A stretch of 64,000 nt of DNA from Bugula neritina (GCA_964035545.1 OZ037766.1:12037722-12101721); one strand, 5' to 3'; shown: positions 27,852 to 42,000, counted from the first letter of the stretch. Notes: generated by a model not told the origin, from the sequence alone. Numbers and translations: made by a program.

Positions 27852-30800
27852 CTAAGGATTTTACAGGCTACTTGCTGATCATATATTAATCCTATATATG
27901 AAACAGCAAGTCAGGTTGTTTTACAAATAAAACAGTATTGCATACTTTAAAGCTCCAGCAGCTATAGAACGTTCCATTAGTTTACTGATGTCATCATCAG
28001 AGCTGTGTTCAGAAGGGAATGAAAAGGAGGCTAAGTGATCATCATATAGACTTTGCAATGCATTGTTGTTGTTGTCAGCACCTACATAAAGTAGAGTATG
28101 CTCTATCAAATTGCATTAACACAATTGCCTTATTGAAATAAACTTTACGCCTATAAAAAAAGAGATGCGAATAACCTTTATAGAACACAAATTGAGGAAC
28201 TGAAGTGTGAATCTGAGAAGTTCTGAGACAATAAGTATTATAACATGGTAGGTGAGCAGCTAGCAGAGGTCAAAGGTTGGTATATGACATCAATACGAAA
28301 TTGCAAACTAATATATATTAGATTCTATATTATAAAACAATGAATTAATTTCATAAAGTATATTTAATGAAAACTATGCTGCTGAGTACTATCAAAATTT
28401 TGACTGTTATTGCTAAAAATTTGCACTATGGTATCAATTTAAACAATTATCAGTTGAACATTGAGCAGGTAAGAATTCAGACAAGTTACCTGACAGTACA
28501 TTTTCTACATCTGCCTCCGTATTAACCTGTTGCTGTCTAGAGGTTAAGAAAGCATCCAGGCTAATGCTGCGATGTAAAGAGCCTGCATGGTGACCAACAG
28601 TTTCGTTAAGTGACTGACTGCCTAGCCTTTGTTCATCTGACTACAATATAACTAGAAGATGTTCAGATCACTTTAGGGATCTTCTATAATAAAAAATTAT
28701 AATAAGAGGTGTTCCTTTAAGTTAATTAGTACTATGCAGTGACTAGGCAATAGCAGATCTATGAATATTTCACCTAATTTCCCTCTTCCAGAGATTATTC
28801 ATGTTTTCTGGGAACCTCGATATTTTTCAAACCACAGGTTTACTGATTAATTTTAGATTATTAGTATAGTTTTATTTGTTAGGAATTAGAGCGCTAAAAA
28901 TTATCTTTAGATTATATTCTTTGTGGCAATAATGTATGAAATCACAACTTAAAAATAACTAATACAATATGTCTATATTTTTGGCCATTATTTGAAGTGA
29001 TTTATTTTTATTAATTTCTGTCAATGTTATTAAAAAACACTAAAAATACGTATACAATAGCTTTAGTTTGCTATCAGCTTATATCAAAAAATTCTTACTT
29101 TGAAATCAGTGCAGCTGATACTTGCAAATGGTTTTTCAAATGATTTCTTACTACAGGAAGTGGTGGATAACTCCAGATTATCTCCTTCACCTCTACACAA
29201 TTTAGCAGCTTTCTTAGAATTATTCTTTTTATTAACCAAGCTGACATCAACATTGTCTCCCTTACTCCAAGTTATACCCTTAGACTTGTTAGCCGGCCAT
29301 AATTTTTTATCTAAATACAGTACATTTATTATAGAGTAGAATGTTTTCCACAATTCAATGTCAATGTAGCCAAATTGGTTTAGAATTTAGATACACTAGC
29401 CAAAATTCATTTGAGAAATAGTGTGTGAAATTATGAGTGTGAGCAATTAGTGGATCACATTATGGGAGGGAAGTGTTTCACATCTTCACATAAAAAGTTA
29501 CTACAATGTGTTCACATATATATTTTATTAAATTAGTAAATGTTGTGTAACTGCAGCATTTTATAAACTGTTAGTTACAGAATACTGCAAGTATAATAAA
29601 CATTCAACTTATTTCTAAATGTATGAAGACTTTTTTATATAAAGTAATTTCATACATTTCAAATGATAGGCATGTGTTTGATTTATAGCACTAGAAACTA
29701 CTTAACAAGTGCAAGTTAAACAGCATTCTAGCTTGATCACAAAAGTGCAATTATATATACTGTTAATTATAGTAAGATATAACAAGAGTGCCCATGAACA
29801 CAATTTATATACCTTGCTCTTTGGTAGGTACCAGAAGCTTGTTCTCAATCATATTCACTTCGGGTGAGCAGTCAAAGTTTTCATAATCAAACGATAGCCG
29901 GAAATCTCTTGTAATATTCATTGTATCAAAAGTCTCTAATTGATCGTTTGCTCTAAAATTTTACGCGCAGCTTTATAATACTTTTTCTACTACACCGTTG
30001 ATGATACATGTAAATGAATTTAATACTAAACAAATAAATAAACACTGAAAGTGTATAGAACGTACAGGAATGATGGAATAATATTGACAAAAACTAAAAG
30101 TTTGTAATAATCAATCAAGTTAGGACGAAGCTGTGAAAACAAAAAATTCTATAAGTTTAAGCCTTTTAAATAATTTTTGGCCTGAAACGCTAACAGCAAA
30201 TTTTTTATAAGCATTATTTTTTTTGCTTGAAGTTTTTACTAAATTCTTGATAATACAGCTCTTTCTCATAAAGCAAGCACATGCATGTAAACCCCTTACC
30301 TGTAACTAAGTTCTCCAAATCTCTATTTAAAATATCAAAAGTACAGCAATAACAGTTTCAGTTATCGAGCATTTTATTTATTATAAAATGTTCAAATCTG
30401 TATAATGTTAGCAGAGAAATGTTTTAAAGCTTTTGAACAGTTTGTTTTTTGTAAGTTTTATTACAGTTAGTCTAGTTACTCTATCTTGAGTGTCTCATGA
30501 TTATGTAGGCTCTGCTTATTCTATCTCGTAAACTGATTCTACTCTTTTAAACTCTTACATTTAGAAGATATGAAGCGCTGTTGGCTGCAAGTACACTGGA
30601 TATATCATTTAGTATACCCATTGAGTTGGTTGACACTTTAGGTAATTCATTGAGTGTATGCTGTAGATCGAATATTTTTTCTCTAACTTCCTATAAATTA
30701 AAATTGGTTACTTTTAGATAGCATGGCCACTGAACACTAATTATAGCATAAAAATATAAAATGAACAGCTCTGTTAGGCAACCAATAACATGCATAATTA

Positions 30801-31369
30801 TTTTAAAATATATGTAGTAATTTCTATCAGTACATTTTATATACAATATACATTGTAATTAATTAGCTTCATGCTTCAACAGTGTATAACATCTTGAAAT
30901 ACATTTAGTGCTATGATAATTGAATAAATAATGAACTAATATTTTAATAGATTTCATTCAAATACACATTTAATCTACAAACAACATAGAAATGGGAGCA
31001 AATGAGCACAATGTATTACTTCAAGATCAAGTGAAGAATATTTTTTAGAATGCATTCTGTAACAGTGTAACTAAATGTTTTATTATATACTTTACCCTGT
31101 TTTTATATTGAGCTCTTTTTAGTTTTTACCTCAGTTATTGCGCGTGTCATAGCTTTTTCACATCCATCAATTGCACTTTTTAAAAACTCAAACTCTGATC
31201 GTATTTTCCTCTTAGCAACTTTACTTTCTTTCTGAATTTATAAAAACATTACATGTCAGCAGCAATCCTCAAAAACTCAATGATAATTTCGACTAACACA
31301 ATAACTATCTTCAGAATAAGTGTGCGTGTGCGTGTGCGTGTGCGTGTGCGTGTGCGTGTGCGTGTGCGT

Positions 31370-31411
<42 letters not shown>

Positions 31412-32663
31412 CATTGAATAGACTTAAACTTGTCCTGCAAAATCTAGTTATTACATTGAATCAAAGATTTTAATAATTATACTTTGAATTTAGTTGTATT
31501 TATTAGCTTTTAGGTTATATTATTCGCAGTATTGAAGTATACCCCAACAATAATTTAATTTTATATTAAAACTATATAGCTTATAAATAAAAGTGTTATT
31601 TTAGTTATTGCAAGTAAAATTTGATCTCAACAGTTGGCTGGATAAATAACTTTCATCACCAACCTTCAAGGCAGACATTTGCTCTTCTGCATAATATTTT
31701 AAATCTGGAGCAGCTGCCAAATGTCTATCAAGTTTTTCCAACCGAGTGTGAAGATTTTTCTGAAAGAAAAAACACAGAAATTAAAGCCTTTCAAAGCATT
31801 TCACCATTATTGAACATAGTTGGATAGCTTAACTTCAATACACACACTATATTATACATCATACACATATACATTTATGATTTTATATACACTTCATATA
31901 CACTATATTTGTAGAAACATATAATGGCAATAAGGTTAAGATATTATAGTAAATATAAAACCTTTGAAGTAGTGTAAGCTTGATGCAAGTTAATAAGCTT
32001 ATGAGAGGCGTGAGTAGAAACACAGTCAAGGCACAAGAGCTGCGTACACCTGGTACAAAATATACAATATTTTTCTTCATGCTGACTGCACATTGTTTCC
32101 TCATTCTTCAATGCAGAGGCTGCAATAATGAATAATTAACAGACGTTATATCTAGTTGAAAGCATACTAAAGGCACAACTATTTCTCAGTGTTTGAACTG
32201 ACGTTATTTATAAACACTATACTATTTTATAGCATTAAAATGAAAGCTATAATAAGGCTAAGCAGCACTTCTTGTGATTGGGAAAAGATGTTTATTGTGG
32301 AAAACATGTGTTTATTTTATTGAAAAAGTACATTTTGAGATACTCAATTTGTGATTTTTACTGAGTTCTAAAGTCATCTACCATAGTATTAGTTGCGAGT
32401 AAAAATGGTAAAGTTGAAAATTAGCAATTTTCTATTTGTTTTACTGAATTATTGCTGCATGGTGAACTAAACTAGTTGATTCTAACACATGGCAGTAGTA
32501 ATAGATTTGATATTTACTTACCTCTTATAAGATTGTGCTTTTTCAAAGGACCAACTTTAGGGTGAAACTTTTTGATGCACACAGAACAGTAATAATACGA
32601 GCAATTTTCACATGCGACTGTTGCAACTTTTGTATCTTTTGTGCAAAAGTTGCAGAGTGCCAT
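27577..32663 (-). CDS. RING-less double B-box / coiled-coil (TRIM-related) protein
   Basis: Eleven exons with consistent phases: 32663-32522, 32119-31962, 31759-31664, 31231-31130, 30690-30559, 30322-30300, 29952-29813, 29310-29099, 28640-28490, 28081-27946, 27748-27577; 487 aa. Residues 4-45 form a B-box1-like zinc site (CNFC, CENC, CSVC, then His residues); residues about 59-95 form a B-box2 (CSQH, CIFC, CLDC, then HASHK). Three heptad-like exons follow (LEKLDRHLAAAPDLKYYAEEQ and onward), then a Ser/Asp-rich C-terminus. There is no RING finger before the B-boxes and no NHL, PRY/SPRY or FN3 domain after the coil, so E3 ligase activity cannot be claimed. A 23-nt exon (30322-30300) is required to keep the frame. 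TRIM-like scaffolding or regulatory function is inferred only from the B-box/coil architecture. Confidence 0.85.
27744..27876. repeat. (TA)n microsatellite inside a hairpin with inverted arms
   Basis: An uninterrupted (TA)n run of about 80 bp (27770-27850) is flanked by inverted arms: CCTGTAAAATCCTTA on the left and TAAGGATTTTACAGG on the right. The left arm contains the 3' splice site and first bases of the last exon of the B-box gene. Confidence 0.9.
31319..31409. repeat. TGTGCG / TG microsatellite
   Basis: Tandem GTGTGC hexamers passing into pure GT dinucleotides, in intron 3 of the B-box gene. The open frame across it (TRTRTR) is a repeat artefact. Confidence 0.95.
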
Positions 32664-33782
32664 ATTTAGTTTTTGCAGTTCCGATTCCAATTGTAATAAT
32701 ATTAGGAATCATAAAAAATGTTCACAATAAAAAATTCTAATAGCAATTATAAGCTTTTATTGTTGCATTAAAAATGTGTATTTGTGGTATTTTCACACAC
32801 ATAAACAATTAATTTCTTAAGTGTTTTTGATAATAAAACTTTTTTATATTGCAGGAATGCAGTAAAACAAAGATGCAATTATGTTTATGATTGTGAAATT
32901 GTGTTTTCTTAGACACATTTCATTCAGATTATAGCAGAATTAGTTGGCTAATTACTTAAATAATGAGGCCATATTATTAGTATATAAAAACTAAATAAAT
33001 CTATTACCATATTCAATACATCATGCAGACATGCAAAGCTGGTCAACAACAGTTTAGACTTTAGAGCATTATTTCTACAACAGCTCTTTTGTAAGACAGC
33101 AAAAATGTTCTACCATGGTGTGCAAAATAGATAACAGCTTTGGTAGTTGGTACAACTCTAACTTTTATATCCTTGTTCTGAATTTAGGATAAAAGAGTGG
33201 AATCAGAAATCAACTTCTGGCTTAAAACATATTTGATGTTTAAATAGTGTTTTTAAATAACCGCTACAAATAAGATTTGCTTTACTAATTACACTACTGC
33301 TTTTTAATGTCCACACCAAATTTTATTGTCAGCGAAAAACAAAAAAGTATTCGTGAGATCTCTATAAATGAAATGTTCTGTTTATGTTTTTGATTCTCAC
33401 TTTTGTATGTCACAAGCTGTGTTGTGCTAAAGTATAGGTATATCTGTCAGCTCACAGAATTGTATCTTTGCCAAATATGGTGCTTTCTTCAATTACTTGG
33501 AGACTTCCATTAGCTAGGGTGCACACTGCTGTTTGACTGCCTGACTGCTTGCTAAAATGTTTTAATTATGTATGTATAGTTGAGAGTTAGTGTATTTGTT
33601 CCATCACCGTACATATGTGATTGCAGTAGCCTATAGGGCATAGGCCACATTATATCTACAAAGTTGTTTAGTGATACTTACAGTCATACAAATCATACAA
33701 GATCAGAAATTATAAAATATTACTATACATCAGTTGAGCCAGATAAGTTGAATGCAATTGCAAGCATTTGGTGTTTACTTCA

Positions 33783-34060
33783 TTTTTTTAAGATGTATCC
33801 AACACATGGACAATTGCAGATGCAGTAAAATGTTAGAATTATTCTATAAGCAGCTCTGATTTGGGGGGTGACTGAGTGCATAGTTTGTGATTCTCAAACT
33901 TGAGGGGGGGTTCCAATTCTAACTCAAGCCCCCAACTTCCAACTCGAGAATCACAAACTATGCACTCAGTTACCCCCCAAATCAGAGCTGCTTATAGAAT
34001 GATTCTAAAATTTTACTGCATCTGCAATTGTCCATGTGTTGAATACATCTTAAAAAAATC
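33783..34060. mobile_element. Long near-perfect foldback element (family A, copy 1)
   Basis: Arms of about 115 bp (33783-33900 and 33944-34060) are inverted copies of each other with few mismatches, separated by a spacer of about 45 bp. The arms contain TATAAGCAGCTCTGATTTGG, the family motif. A further half-copy (AACTTGGAGCTGTTTATAAA) follows at about 34093-34112, suggesting nesting. Confidence 0.8.
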
Positions 34061-34308
34061 TAGAATTTCAAACTATTACAATCGGTCACCCCCAACTTGG
34101 AGCTGTTTATAAAGGGTTTCATAGTATAGCAGAGTATTTTACAGATCAATGAAATCACTGAGCTAGAATAATTAATAATTATTGAGTTCATTGAATGAAA
34201 TATTATGTGTAGAACGAAAGTTGATGGGCTCAAAACATGTACCGTTCTTTTCTAGTGTACTCTTTTCGTACGAAGGCTACTTACTGAACTGGAAAAGACA
34301 TTATTTAT

Positions 34309-34446
34309 AGAATGGGTCTATAAGCAGCTCCAAGTTGGTGGAGAATGAGTTCGGGGTCTGACGTTTGGAGTTATGTCCCAAACTCGAGGTCTCCCACTCC
34401 CGCACTCATTCACCACCAACTTGGAGCTGCTTATAAAACTATTCTT
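34309..34446. mobile_element. Foldback/MITE element (family A, copy 2)
   Basis: Left TATAAGCAGCTCCAAGTTGG and right CCAACTTGGAGCTGCTTATA are perfect inverted repeats over about 20 bp; similarity continues inward through GAATGAGT. Non-coding. Confidence 0.8.
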
Positions 34447-34681
34447 ATTTTTAGTTCACGGGCTTGTCTACAAAGGGTCGAAGGTCAAATATCACTCTGC
34501 TTGTCTAAACTCAAACTGAACTAAAATAAAATCTAAAATAACTCTATATTAATATTAATATTATTATGTTGCCGAAGTTTATATAAGTAATCGGTTTTCT
34601 AATACTTCCAATCTTTTCCAATAATACTATCGGTCTGTTACATTTAATTTTAGTAATAGTAATACTAATAGAAAATACTGA

Positions 34682-36075
34682 GATTTTATAGTTTCAACCT
34701 CTACTATCTTGTAGTTGTACTTGTAGTGATGCTGCAGTATTACTATTAGCATGGCCATGAGTGACTCCGGAATTACTATTAGTGAATCGGCTAATCCCAA
34801 CTATCAGCAGGTATGTACTAAATGAGTAAAGGTTTGAATATTTGACTTTTCCACCGTTAGTATCTTTATTTAAATTTTAATTTTTCTGAATTTATTTTTT
34901 AGAAACCGTTGGATAATGGTTTCAGGGATGCTTCATGTTTTGTATGTGGCAGTGTTAGTTTAAATGGGCATCAGTCTCTCACAGAAAGTCTCTATAATCT
35001 CTTAGTTGAAACCAGAACGGTGATCAGTTCTGACAAGACAAATTCAATATGCTCTACATGCTTAGTCTTATCAGAATTAATGGAACAAGCAGTCCAAGCT
35101 CAAATGTCTTTAGCTGGAAGGAATCGCAAAAAGTCAGTGGAATTTTACTTGAGTTATAATAATATATGCAGAGTTTGGAAGTCTTGAATTTTGGTTTAAC
35201 GACTGCTCCTTTTAGATTAGGGATGACTAAAAATGGGAAGAATATAAATTTAATAACCGCACATTTATTCAAAGCTGGAAGTGCTGTTAACATGTCTGGC
35301 AATGTGCATCAAGCCCAAACAGATGTTGACAGTGAAAATGATGAAGGTTTGTACTAGATTTTTGTTTTTCAATGGATATTACTTTATATTGTTCTCTAGT
35401 CATCATCTTAATTCTGATGCAAGAGTGTTATGCTCCACCTTATTTTTAGATATTAAATAGTTACCAATTCGTATTGATTGATATTTTCAACTGATATTGA
35501 TATCTTATATTGTTTTAGAATTTAGATTGTTTAGTCAGTTAGTTAAAAACTTATAATTTGCTCTACAGATATTTGTATTATAAACAATTACAGAGATGCC
35601 ATAAACAGATCATTTGCTATGCCAACTTTAAGGTTGAAGGTATGAAATAATCTACTGTTTTGTAGAAAATCTCAACCTTCTTATAAGTAATATACAGGGT
35701 GGACTGGGACAAACTGATCAGGGTGAACTTAAACTAACAGATATAACAGATCTTAGTGAAATAGACCAACCAGATATAGATAATGAGTTCAGCATTATCA
35801 GTGAATGCAACTCACCTCAGGTAAGTATGTCCAGTCGAAGGGTGTTGCAGATTACTTTTAAAATAAAGAATTGTGAGATTGAAGTTAATTGTTGAAAATA
35901 TGTAAAGACTTTATAGTTTTCTTTAGTTAATTTAACTAAATTTTGTAGCAGCAAGTGGAAATACCCAGACTTGAGTGTGAAGTATTTGAACAGGAAGGTA
36001 AGCATCGGTTTGCATGTATTTGAGAAATTCATAGTAGGCTATGGTATGTAGATGACACTCGACCTCTTTTAACCC
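34682..36075. repeat. Inverted duplication, second arm (exons 1-5 of the chimeric gene)
   Basis: Reverse-complement copy of 22590-23965. Differences are scattered substitutions, a small insertion before the start codon and a 10-bp insertion near 36040; splice sites are intact. Beyond both ends the two loci are unrelated. Confidence 0.9.
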
Positions 36076-39000
36076 TGAAAATTTGAATTTGTGTTGATAT
36101 AAAAATGTTCTTAAGAAAAATTCATTGCCACAAAACATCTGTAGTTTATTTTTAGTTCTCCTCATAGCTATATGAATTTTGAGCAGATAAATGAAAAATT
36201 TAAAAAAAGTCAAACTCTAAAACTTTAAGTAGTGGAAACCTACAAATTTGTATCAAGTGTTTTGATTGTTCAAGTTATAACAGACGCCAGAATATAAATT
36301 ATCTTGACAACTTCAAAATTACTTAAAAATTAACAGGATTAACTTGAAAACAGTTTATAGCAGTAAGTTTTACGTAGCATAAACTTCTACTTAAAGTTTG
36401 GTCAATTTTGTTCATAAATAAGGAAGGAGTTGAATGGAGGCTTGCAATTGGTGTAAGTGTATGATGATATACTCCAGGTATATTTATAAAATTTGTGTTA
36501 CTACTAAACTACAGTTGGTGGTGTTTGTAAAACTTGCTGTAGCTTAATTAAGCTTTCACATATCCGTTTATTGTTGTAGATAAATGTTAGTTGGGCGTCT
36601 GTATCTACTGTCTACTATAAAATCTTAGAGCAAATTAGTGGGTTAGTCTAAAGCTGAACTTTGAACACGAAATTAAACTTGTAATTTTCAGCATATGAAT
36701 TTTTCCCAATAATTAATCAGCTGTCATTTAAAGGTAGTATTTAGACAGTTTAGTTTTAATAAACCCTTTTTAGGGGTCCCCTTACAATTAAGAGTTGTAG
36801 TCTCCCAAAATTAACTTTGTTGAGCAAAATAGACTTAAACTCATTTTTGGGTTTTTCATTGCTGAGCAATGCTGAAGCGCCACATCAGTATTGCTCAGTA
36901 ACCAAAACCACAAAAATACTTTCAAGCTTATTTTCTTTAAATTGCCCATGAAGAAATATTTAAAAAAAATTGAGCTGCTAGTATGTGTGCTTATACCCAA
37001 ATACCTATTTCCTAAAAGAACAATGCTATAGCATAATTAGAATTTTAAGTAGCGGCTAAACTTTAAATTTTTAATGAGTTTGTTCTTTATACAAAGGTTC
37101 AATCTATTCACTTTGGGAAAACACAACTCTTAATTGTAAGGGGACATTAGGGACCTCTAAAAAGGGTCTATTGCTAACTAAAGGTTTCCAGGGAATTTTG
37201 GTTGCACACATTATGTTTTCTCATACATACATTTAATTGATAAGAATAGCAGTTGATATTTATTAATTGATATTTGTTTACATTATACTTGCTAAACATA
37301 ATGACTTCTTTTAGAACAACCTATGGCTGAGACTACTACTACATCACCTGAAGACAATGGTCATATAATCAAGGAAGAGATGGCAATCAGGTTTGAAGAG
37401 CAAGAATACCACGTTATTTGGCAAACAGAGGCTGTTGGTGTAAACGAAGATGAAAAAGAAGACACTCTTTTATATCATTCACTGAGAGAAGTAGAATATG
37501 GTGAATGGACATATATTTTAAGCATTGATGATTTAAACAGGTGTCAAGCGACTTATTCAAAATATTACTAACCTGTATGCTTTTATAATTGATTTGAGTT
37601 GTAGATAAATTTGAACAAGAGTGTATTTGAATTAAAATGTTGTTCAGCAAAATTCCAGCTAAGCAGAGACCGCAATACTAATACAAATACTCGTTTATGA
37701 ATGTTTCTATATCTAAAGGCAATATCTAAATTTAGAGCGGGAATTTCAAAGTACGTGCAGGGCAGATGGTGGCATTCAAAATGAAAAAGCCAGACATTAT
37801 GATGAAGAGAGTGCTAATTCTAATGTGACAGATTTGGAAGATGAATTGGAAAATTTAGAATCGTATCGTTTATTAAGAGAAGCGTTGAAAAATGGTGAGT
37901 AATTTGTTTTATAAATGGGAAAGTTAAGAAACTATGGCACTCTATGACTTTTATTATGTTTGAAAGCAGACTGTATTTTTTACAGAGTACAGTAACATTT
38001 TTACACCACCAGAAACTTTAACCAATCAGTAAAGTTCGCAATGTAGATAAAAACATTTTATCATTTAACGCTAATAAAGTTCGTTGGAAAATTTGGGAAC
38101 TTTGTTTAAAATGCTGCTAGTGTATGGTGCAACTTTGATTTTTGGCAGATGACTTGGCTTTTGTTTATTATTGTCATTTAAAGAAATAATTCTTTCATTT
38201 TAGTTGTTGTCCCAGTATACCATAAAAATGACGGTAAAAGAAATTACAGCAAGGCATCGTATTGCTATTATTGCGAAAGAACATTCACTAGCAAAATTAT
38301 AAGGCATTATCTTAAATGTCACATTGATCAAATAGCAGTGAAAAATATGATGCAAGCCGAAGGAAGAATTTCAAAGGCACACAGAGATCGGCTGATAAAC
38401 TTGGGCAATTATAAATATAACACGAAGGTATATTCAATGCAACGGAATTTTTAACAACTTAATTCAGCTTTATGTCGGCCTTTCTCCTTAAATTTTGTTT
38501 TATGGAATTTTGAGAGCCATACTCCAGGACTGATGCTGTAATTTAAATTTTTATTATGCCATTTCATAGGTTTTTTTATCGTTCAAAAGTATCCAGTTAT
38601 GAAACTAATTGCTTTTTATATAATGGTCGGATTTTAACGAAAACTTAATCCTGAATTTAGAGTAGCAACGTTCGTCTCTACATAAATATATCAAATTTTC
38701 AACAATATTAAAATTTATATATGTGGTTGGATGTTTTAATTAAAAAAAATTTGCTATTATTTCTTTTATTGAAAGTGAAATGTGGTTCTGCCTTTTATAG
38801 TGCAATAAAATCAATTGGCAGTTTTGGTGAAGAGAAGCTCAACAATAAATTATGAGTGTATAAGTCTTGTAAGTGAGAATTCCATGTACAAGGCACACTT
38901 TTTGGTGTACGTTTAATGTTCACTGTATTAATTAAATTAATTTTTGAGGATACGTCTGCCTTTTGCCTGATGCATAATGAGCTGAATTATAATAATAGAA

Positions 39001-42000
39001 TAATCTTAGAACCATGCTAAATGAGACATTTAGAAGCAGTAGTAGAGAAAACATAAGTTTTTTATTTTTTATTAAATTTTAGTTTGACTGCGCAGGTTTT
39101 AATTCTTGCGAAAACATAACATCTTTTGCTACATTTTAAATCTAGAACCCAGGATTTTTTCAATTTCTCCATTACTACACCTACCTCAAATAATATATAC
39201 AACTGAGTAGTGAAGTTACAAAGTATGTAAGATGTTTAAGTGACTATTGTCATTATGTGGTAAGGAAAGAAAATCCGAATAATTAAACACAATATATTTC
39301 TGATAGCTTTAATGCAATGTCAGTAATCTACAAGTGAATTTTCTATTGTTCTGAGTTTTCATTTTTATTTATAAACTATATTCTGCATATTTATTCAGAT
39401 TATACAAGCTGGGTATGGTGAGCTGATAGTTGTTAGAATGCCAGACACCTACAAGCATGCTGCTGACTATCTGCCATGCTACTTATGCTTGGGATTTTAC
39501 TCTAGAGATACACTCTACAGACACATAAGAGGGTGCAGCTGCCAGTCTGATGATCGACCAAATAATCGTGGGGCAGTTGGCGAGGGGGTTTCTCTAATAA
39601 ATCACATGCTGTTGACACCAATCATCAATTCAGAAGTTTCAACATTAATAAATGGCATGGCAGAACCTCTTGAAAGTCTAGGTAAATGCCAACCCTACTA
39701 GTTTGTTTGGTGGATAGACCTCAATTCAATGGAAGCCAACCCTGATTAGCCTAAAATCCTACCAATAAAATTTATGTAAAATTCTGAAAGTTCAAGTGCG
39801 AAATGCATGCTTCGGAAAACTAGCTGTGTAACTTTTATTGCATGCATTATTTTATTTCAAATCTTAAATTTGAGGCCTGTGTTCAAACACTGCTCTTACT
39901 TGTTAGTATTGCAGAGCAGTAGCAAGAGCATAGCACAGTCACTGAGCTGTAATGGCAGTGCTACACTATATTCATTAGTAGGCTACTATTTTTGAAAGGG
40001 CAAAAGTTGCCAGAATTTTGATTGCGGCACATACATAAATTTTACCATTTCTGAAGGCAAACATTTAGTAATTCTTAAAAACAAAAGGATTGTTTGACTT
40101 GTAATTCTTTGTTGTTTGTAAGCTTAAATTGTCTGTTGGTTTGTTTGAACAAGTAATTCACCTAAGGTGCTTACCAAAAAAATGGCAAGCATATATTAGA
40201 AATTGAGACTTGAAAAAAATCTGTTAGGGTTTTTTATTGGCATAAATAATTCATCTGCTGATTGGAATTTATTTTTTAGCGTAATATTAGTATCTAATAG
40301 GAGAAAGAGCTAAATTTTCTACATCTTCAATTCAAAATATTGATCTATCTTATGCTTTAATTGCTCACATAGTTTCGTAGCAATTAATATATTATATATA
40401 CAGTCTTCACTGGGCATAACAAACCTCGCTTTATCAAATTTTTGGTTGGAGTCAACTTACACTCAGGCTCCTACTTTACTCAACTGTATAATAGTAGATA
40501 ACATTTGATTAACTTCTACAATGAACGACTTCTTCAAGAATATTGTTAAACTTGTCCCTAATAGTGGTTATAGTCAGAGTGGGCAGTATTTAAATATGGG
40601 TATAAAACTTGTTTGGTTTTGTTTCAGGAACAGACAAACTACATCCGGTTAATGGTACTAATGATGATTGTGGGGAAGAAAAAAACACAGGTATGTATGT
40701 CTTCAAATTTTCAACGTTTTTAACAGCATTCGAATTGCAAGCTGGGTGCAACGGTATCTTTTTTGATAAAGCCAAGAGCATTAGTCTACTTTTAGAAGAG
40801 CTACAAGTGCTTTAGCGATTTTACCTACTTGTGAAAATGTAAATGTTGTTCCTAAACAAAATTGCTGAAGTAACTGTTCATTTTTATCATACAATAAAAA
40901 TGTAATGTTAACTTTTGCTCCAATTGGGACCAACACAAATTATTTCTAGTGGCTCTATTCAAAAGCATTTTACATCAGTCCAGTAACTCCTTCATAGTCA
41001 TGCTTCATAATTGCATGGTTAACGGATGCTTGTGATATATTTTTTTGGTAACAAATTTACGCTGGTGCTGCTCTTTATTGCACTGTTCACAGTATGATTA
41101 CTGAGCATTCTATTTATATTTTAGCAAATTCTCCTAAGATCGCTACTCGGAAAATCTCTAAAAGAACCAGCAAGGCGAAATGTAAGTTTAACTTGGAAGA
41201 AACTTTTGTTGTTGTATATATGCTATTTTTGTAACGATATTTGATGGAGAAACTTAATTTGAAGACTGCCCACCAAAAAGCCCTTTTACTTGCACTTATT
41301 CCAAGTAAATATTGCAAATTGACGAATATTGGGAGACAGTTAACATTGTATTATAATTGCAATGTCATGGTTTTCACCCAGTGAAAGTGAAGAGTATGTT
41401 TTATGCATGTCTGTCGTAGCCTATGTACAAATGTTTCATATATTCATATTCATTCTCTTCAGCATCTTAAGTCCTCTCAACAGGGTGCATGCATGTTTTT
41501 ATGTGTATATACTACTTAGTCAGTGATAAGTTAAGCCTCTGAAGGAATTTTTTCCGTCATATTCTGTGTGAAAACTTGTTGGAAAGAAGCTATCTGTTAA
41601 AACTACTGATGCTTAAGTTGTGCTAGGCAGTAATTTTTTAAAGCTTTGTTTCTGCTGCACCTTGTAAAGATTATATGCCCCAGTATAAACAAAGATTCGC
41701 AGTACTTGGCTAATTGTGTTTATGGTAATTTAGGATTGCAATGTTATTTTCTCAGTAAAAACAGGTGTTGAGCTGTTGAGAAAATGTTGAAGTAAAAATT
41801 AAAACTAAGACTTACTTGTAAAAAATTTTACCACTTACCAATGCCTACCACCTGAAGGGAAAGTAAATCAATTCTTTTCATAAAAGTTGTGACAAATATT
41901 TAAATGGGTTTTTCTAAAAATAATTATCTATATACTACAGATCGGTGAATGAAGTTTAAGTTGAAAATGGTAAACATATGGCTGCTTTGTGACAATGTTG

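Larger units (their letters stand above)
32664..34681. other. Divergent intergenic region with foldback elements
   Basis: Region between the start codons of the B-box gene (-) and the chimeric gene (+), so it should contain both promoters; none can be pinpointed. It holds two long inverted-repeat structures (33783-34060 and 34309-34446). No exon is supportable. Confidence 0.5.

Noticed and set aside
31249-31440. ORF encoding TRTRTR repeats
   Set aside because: Produced entirely by the GTGTGC microsatellite.
37541-37571. Use of the donor at 37540 for exon 6 of the chimeric gene
   Set aside because: It gives a phase that meets stops in the next recognisable exon; the donor at 37500 keeps the frame. 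Kept as an alternative because the site itself looks good.
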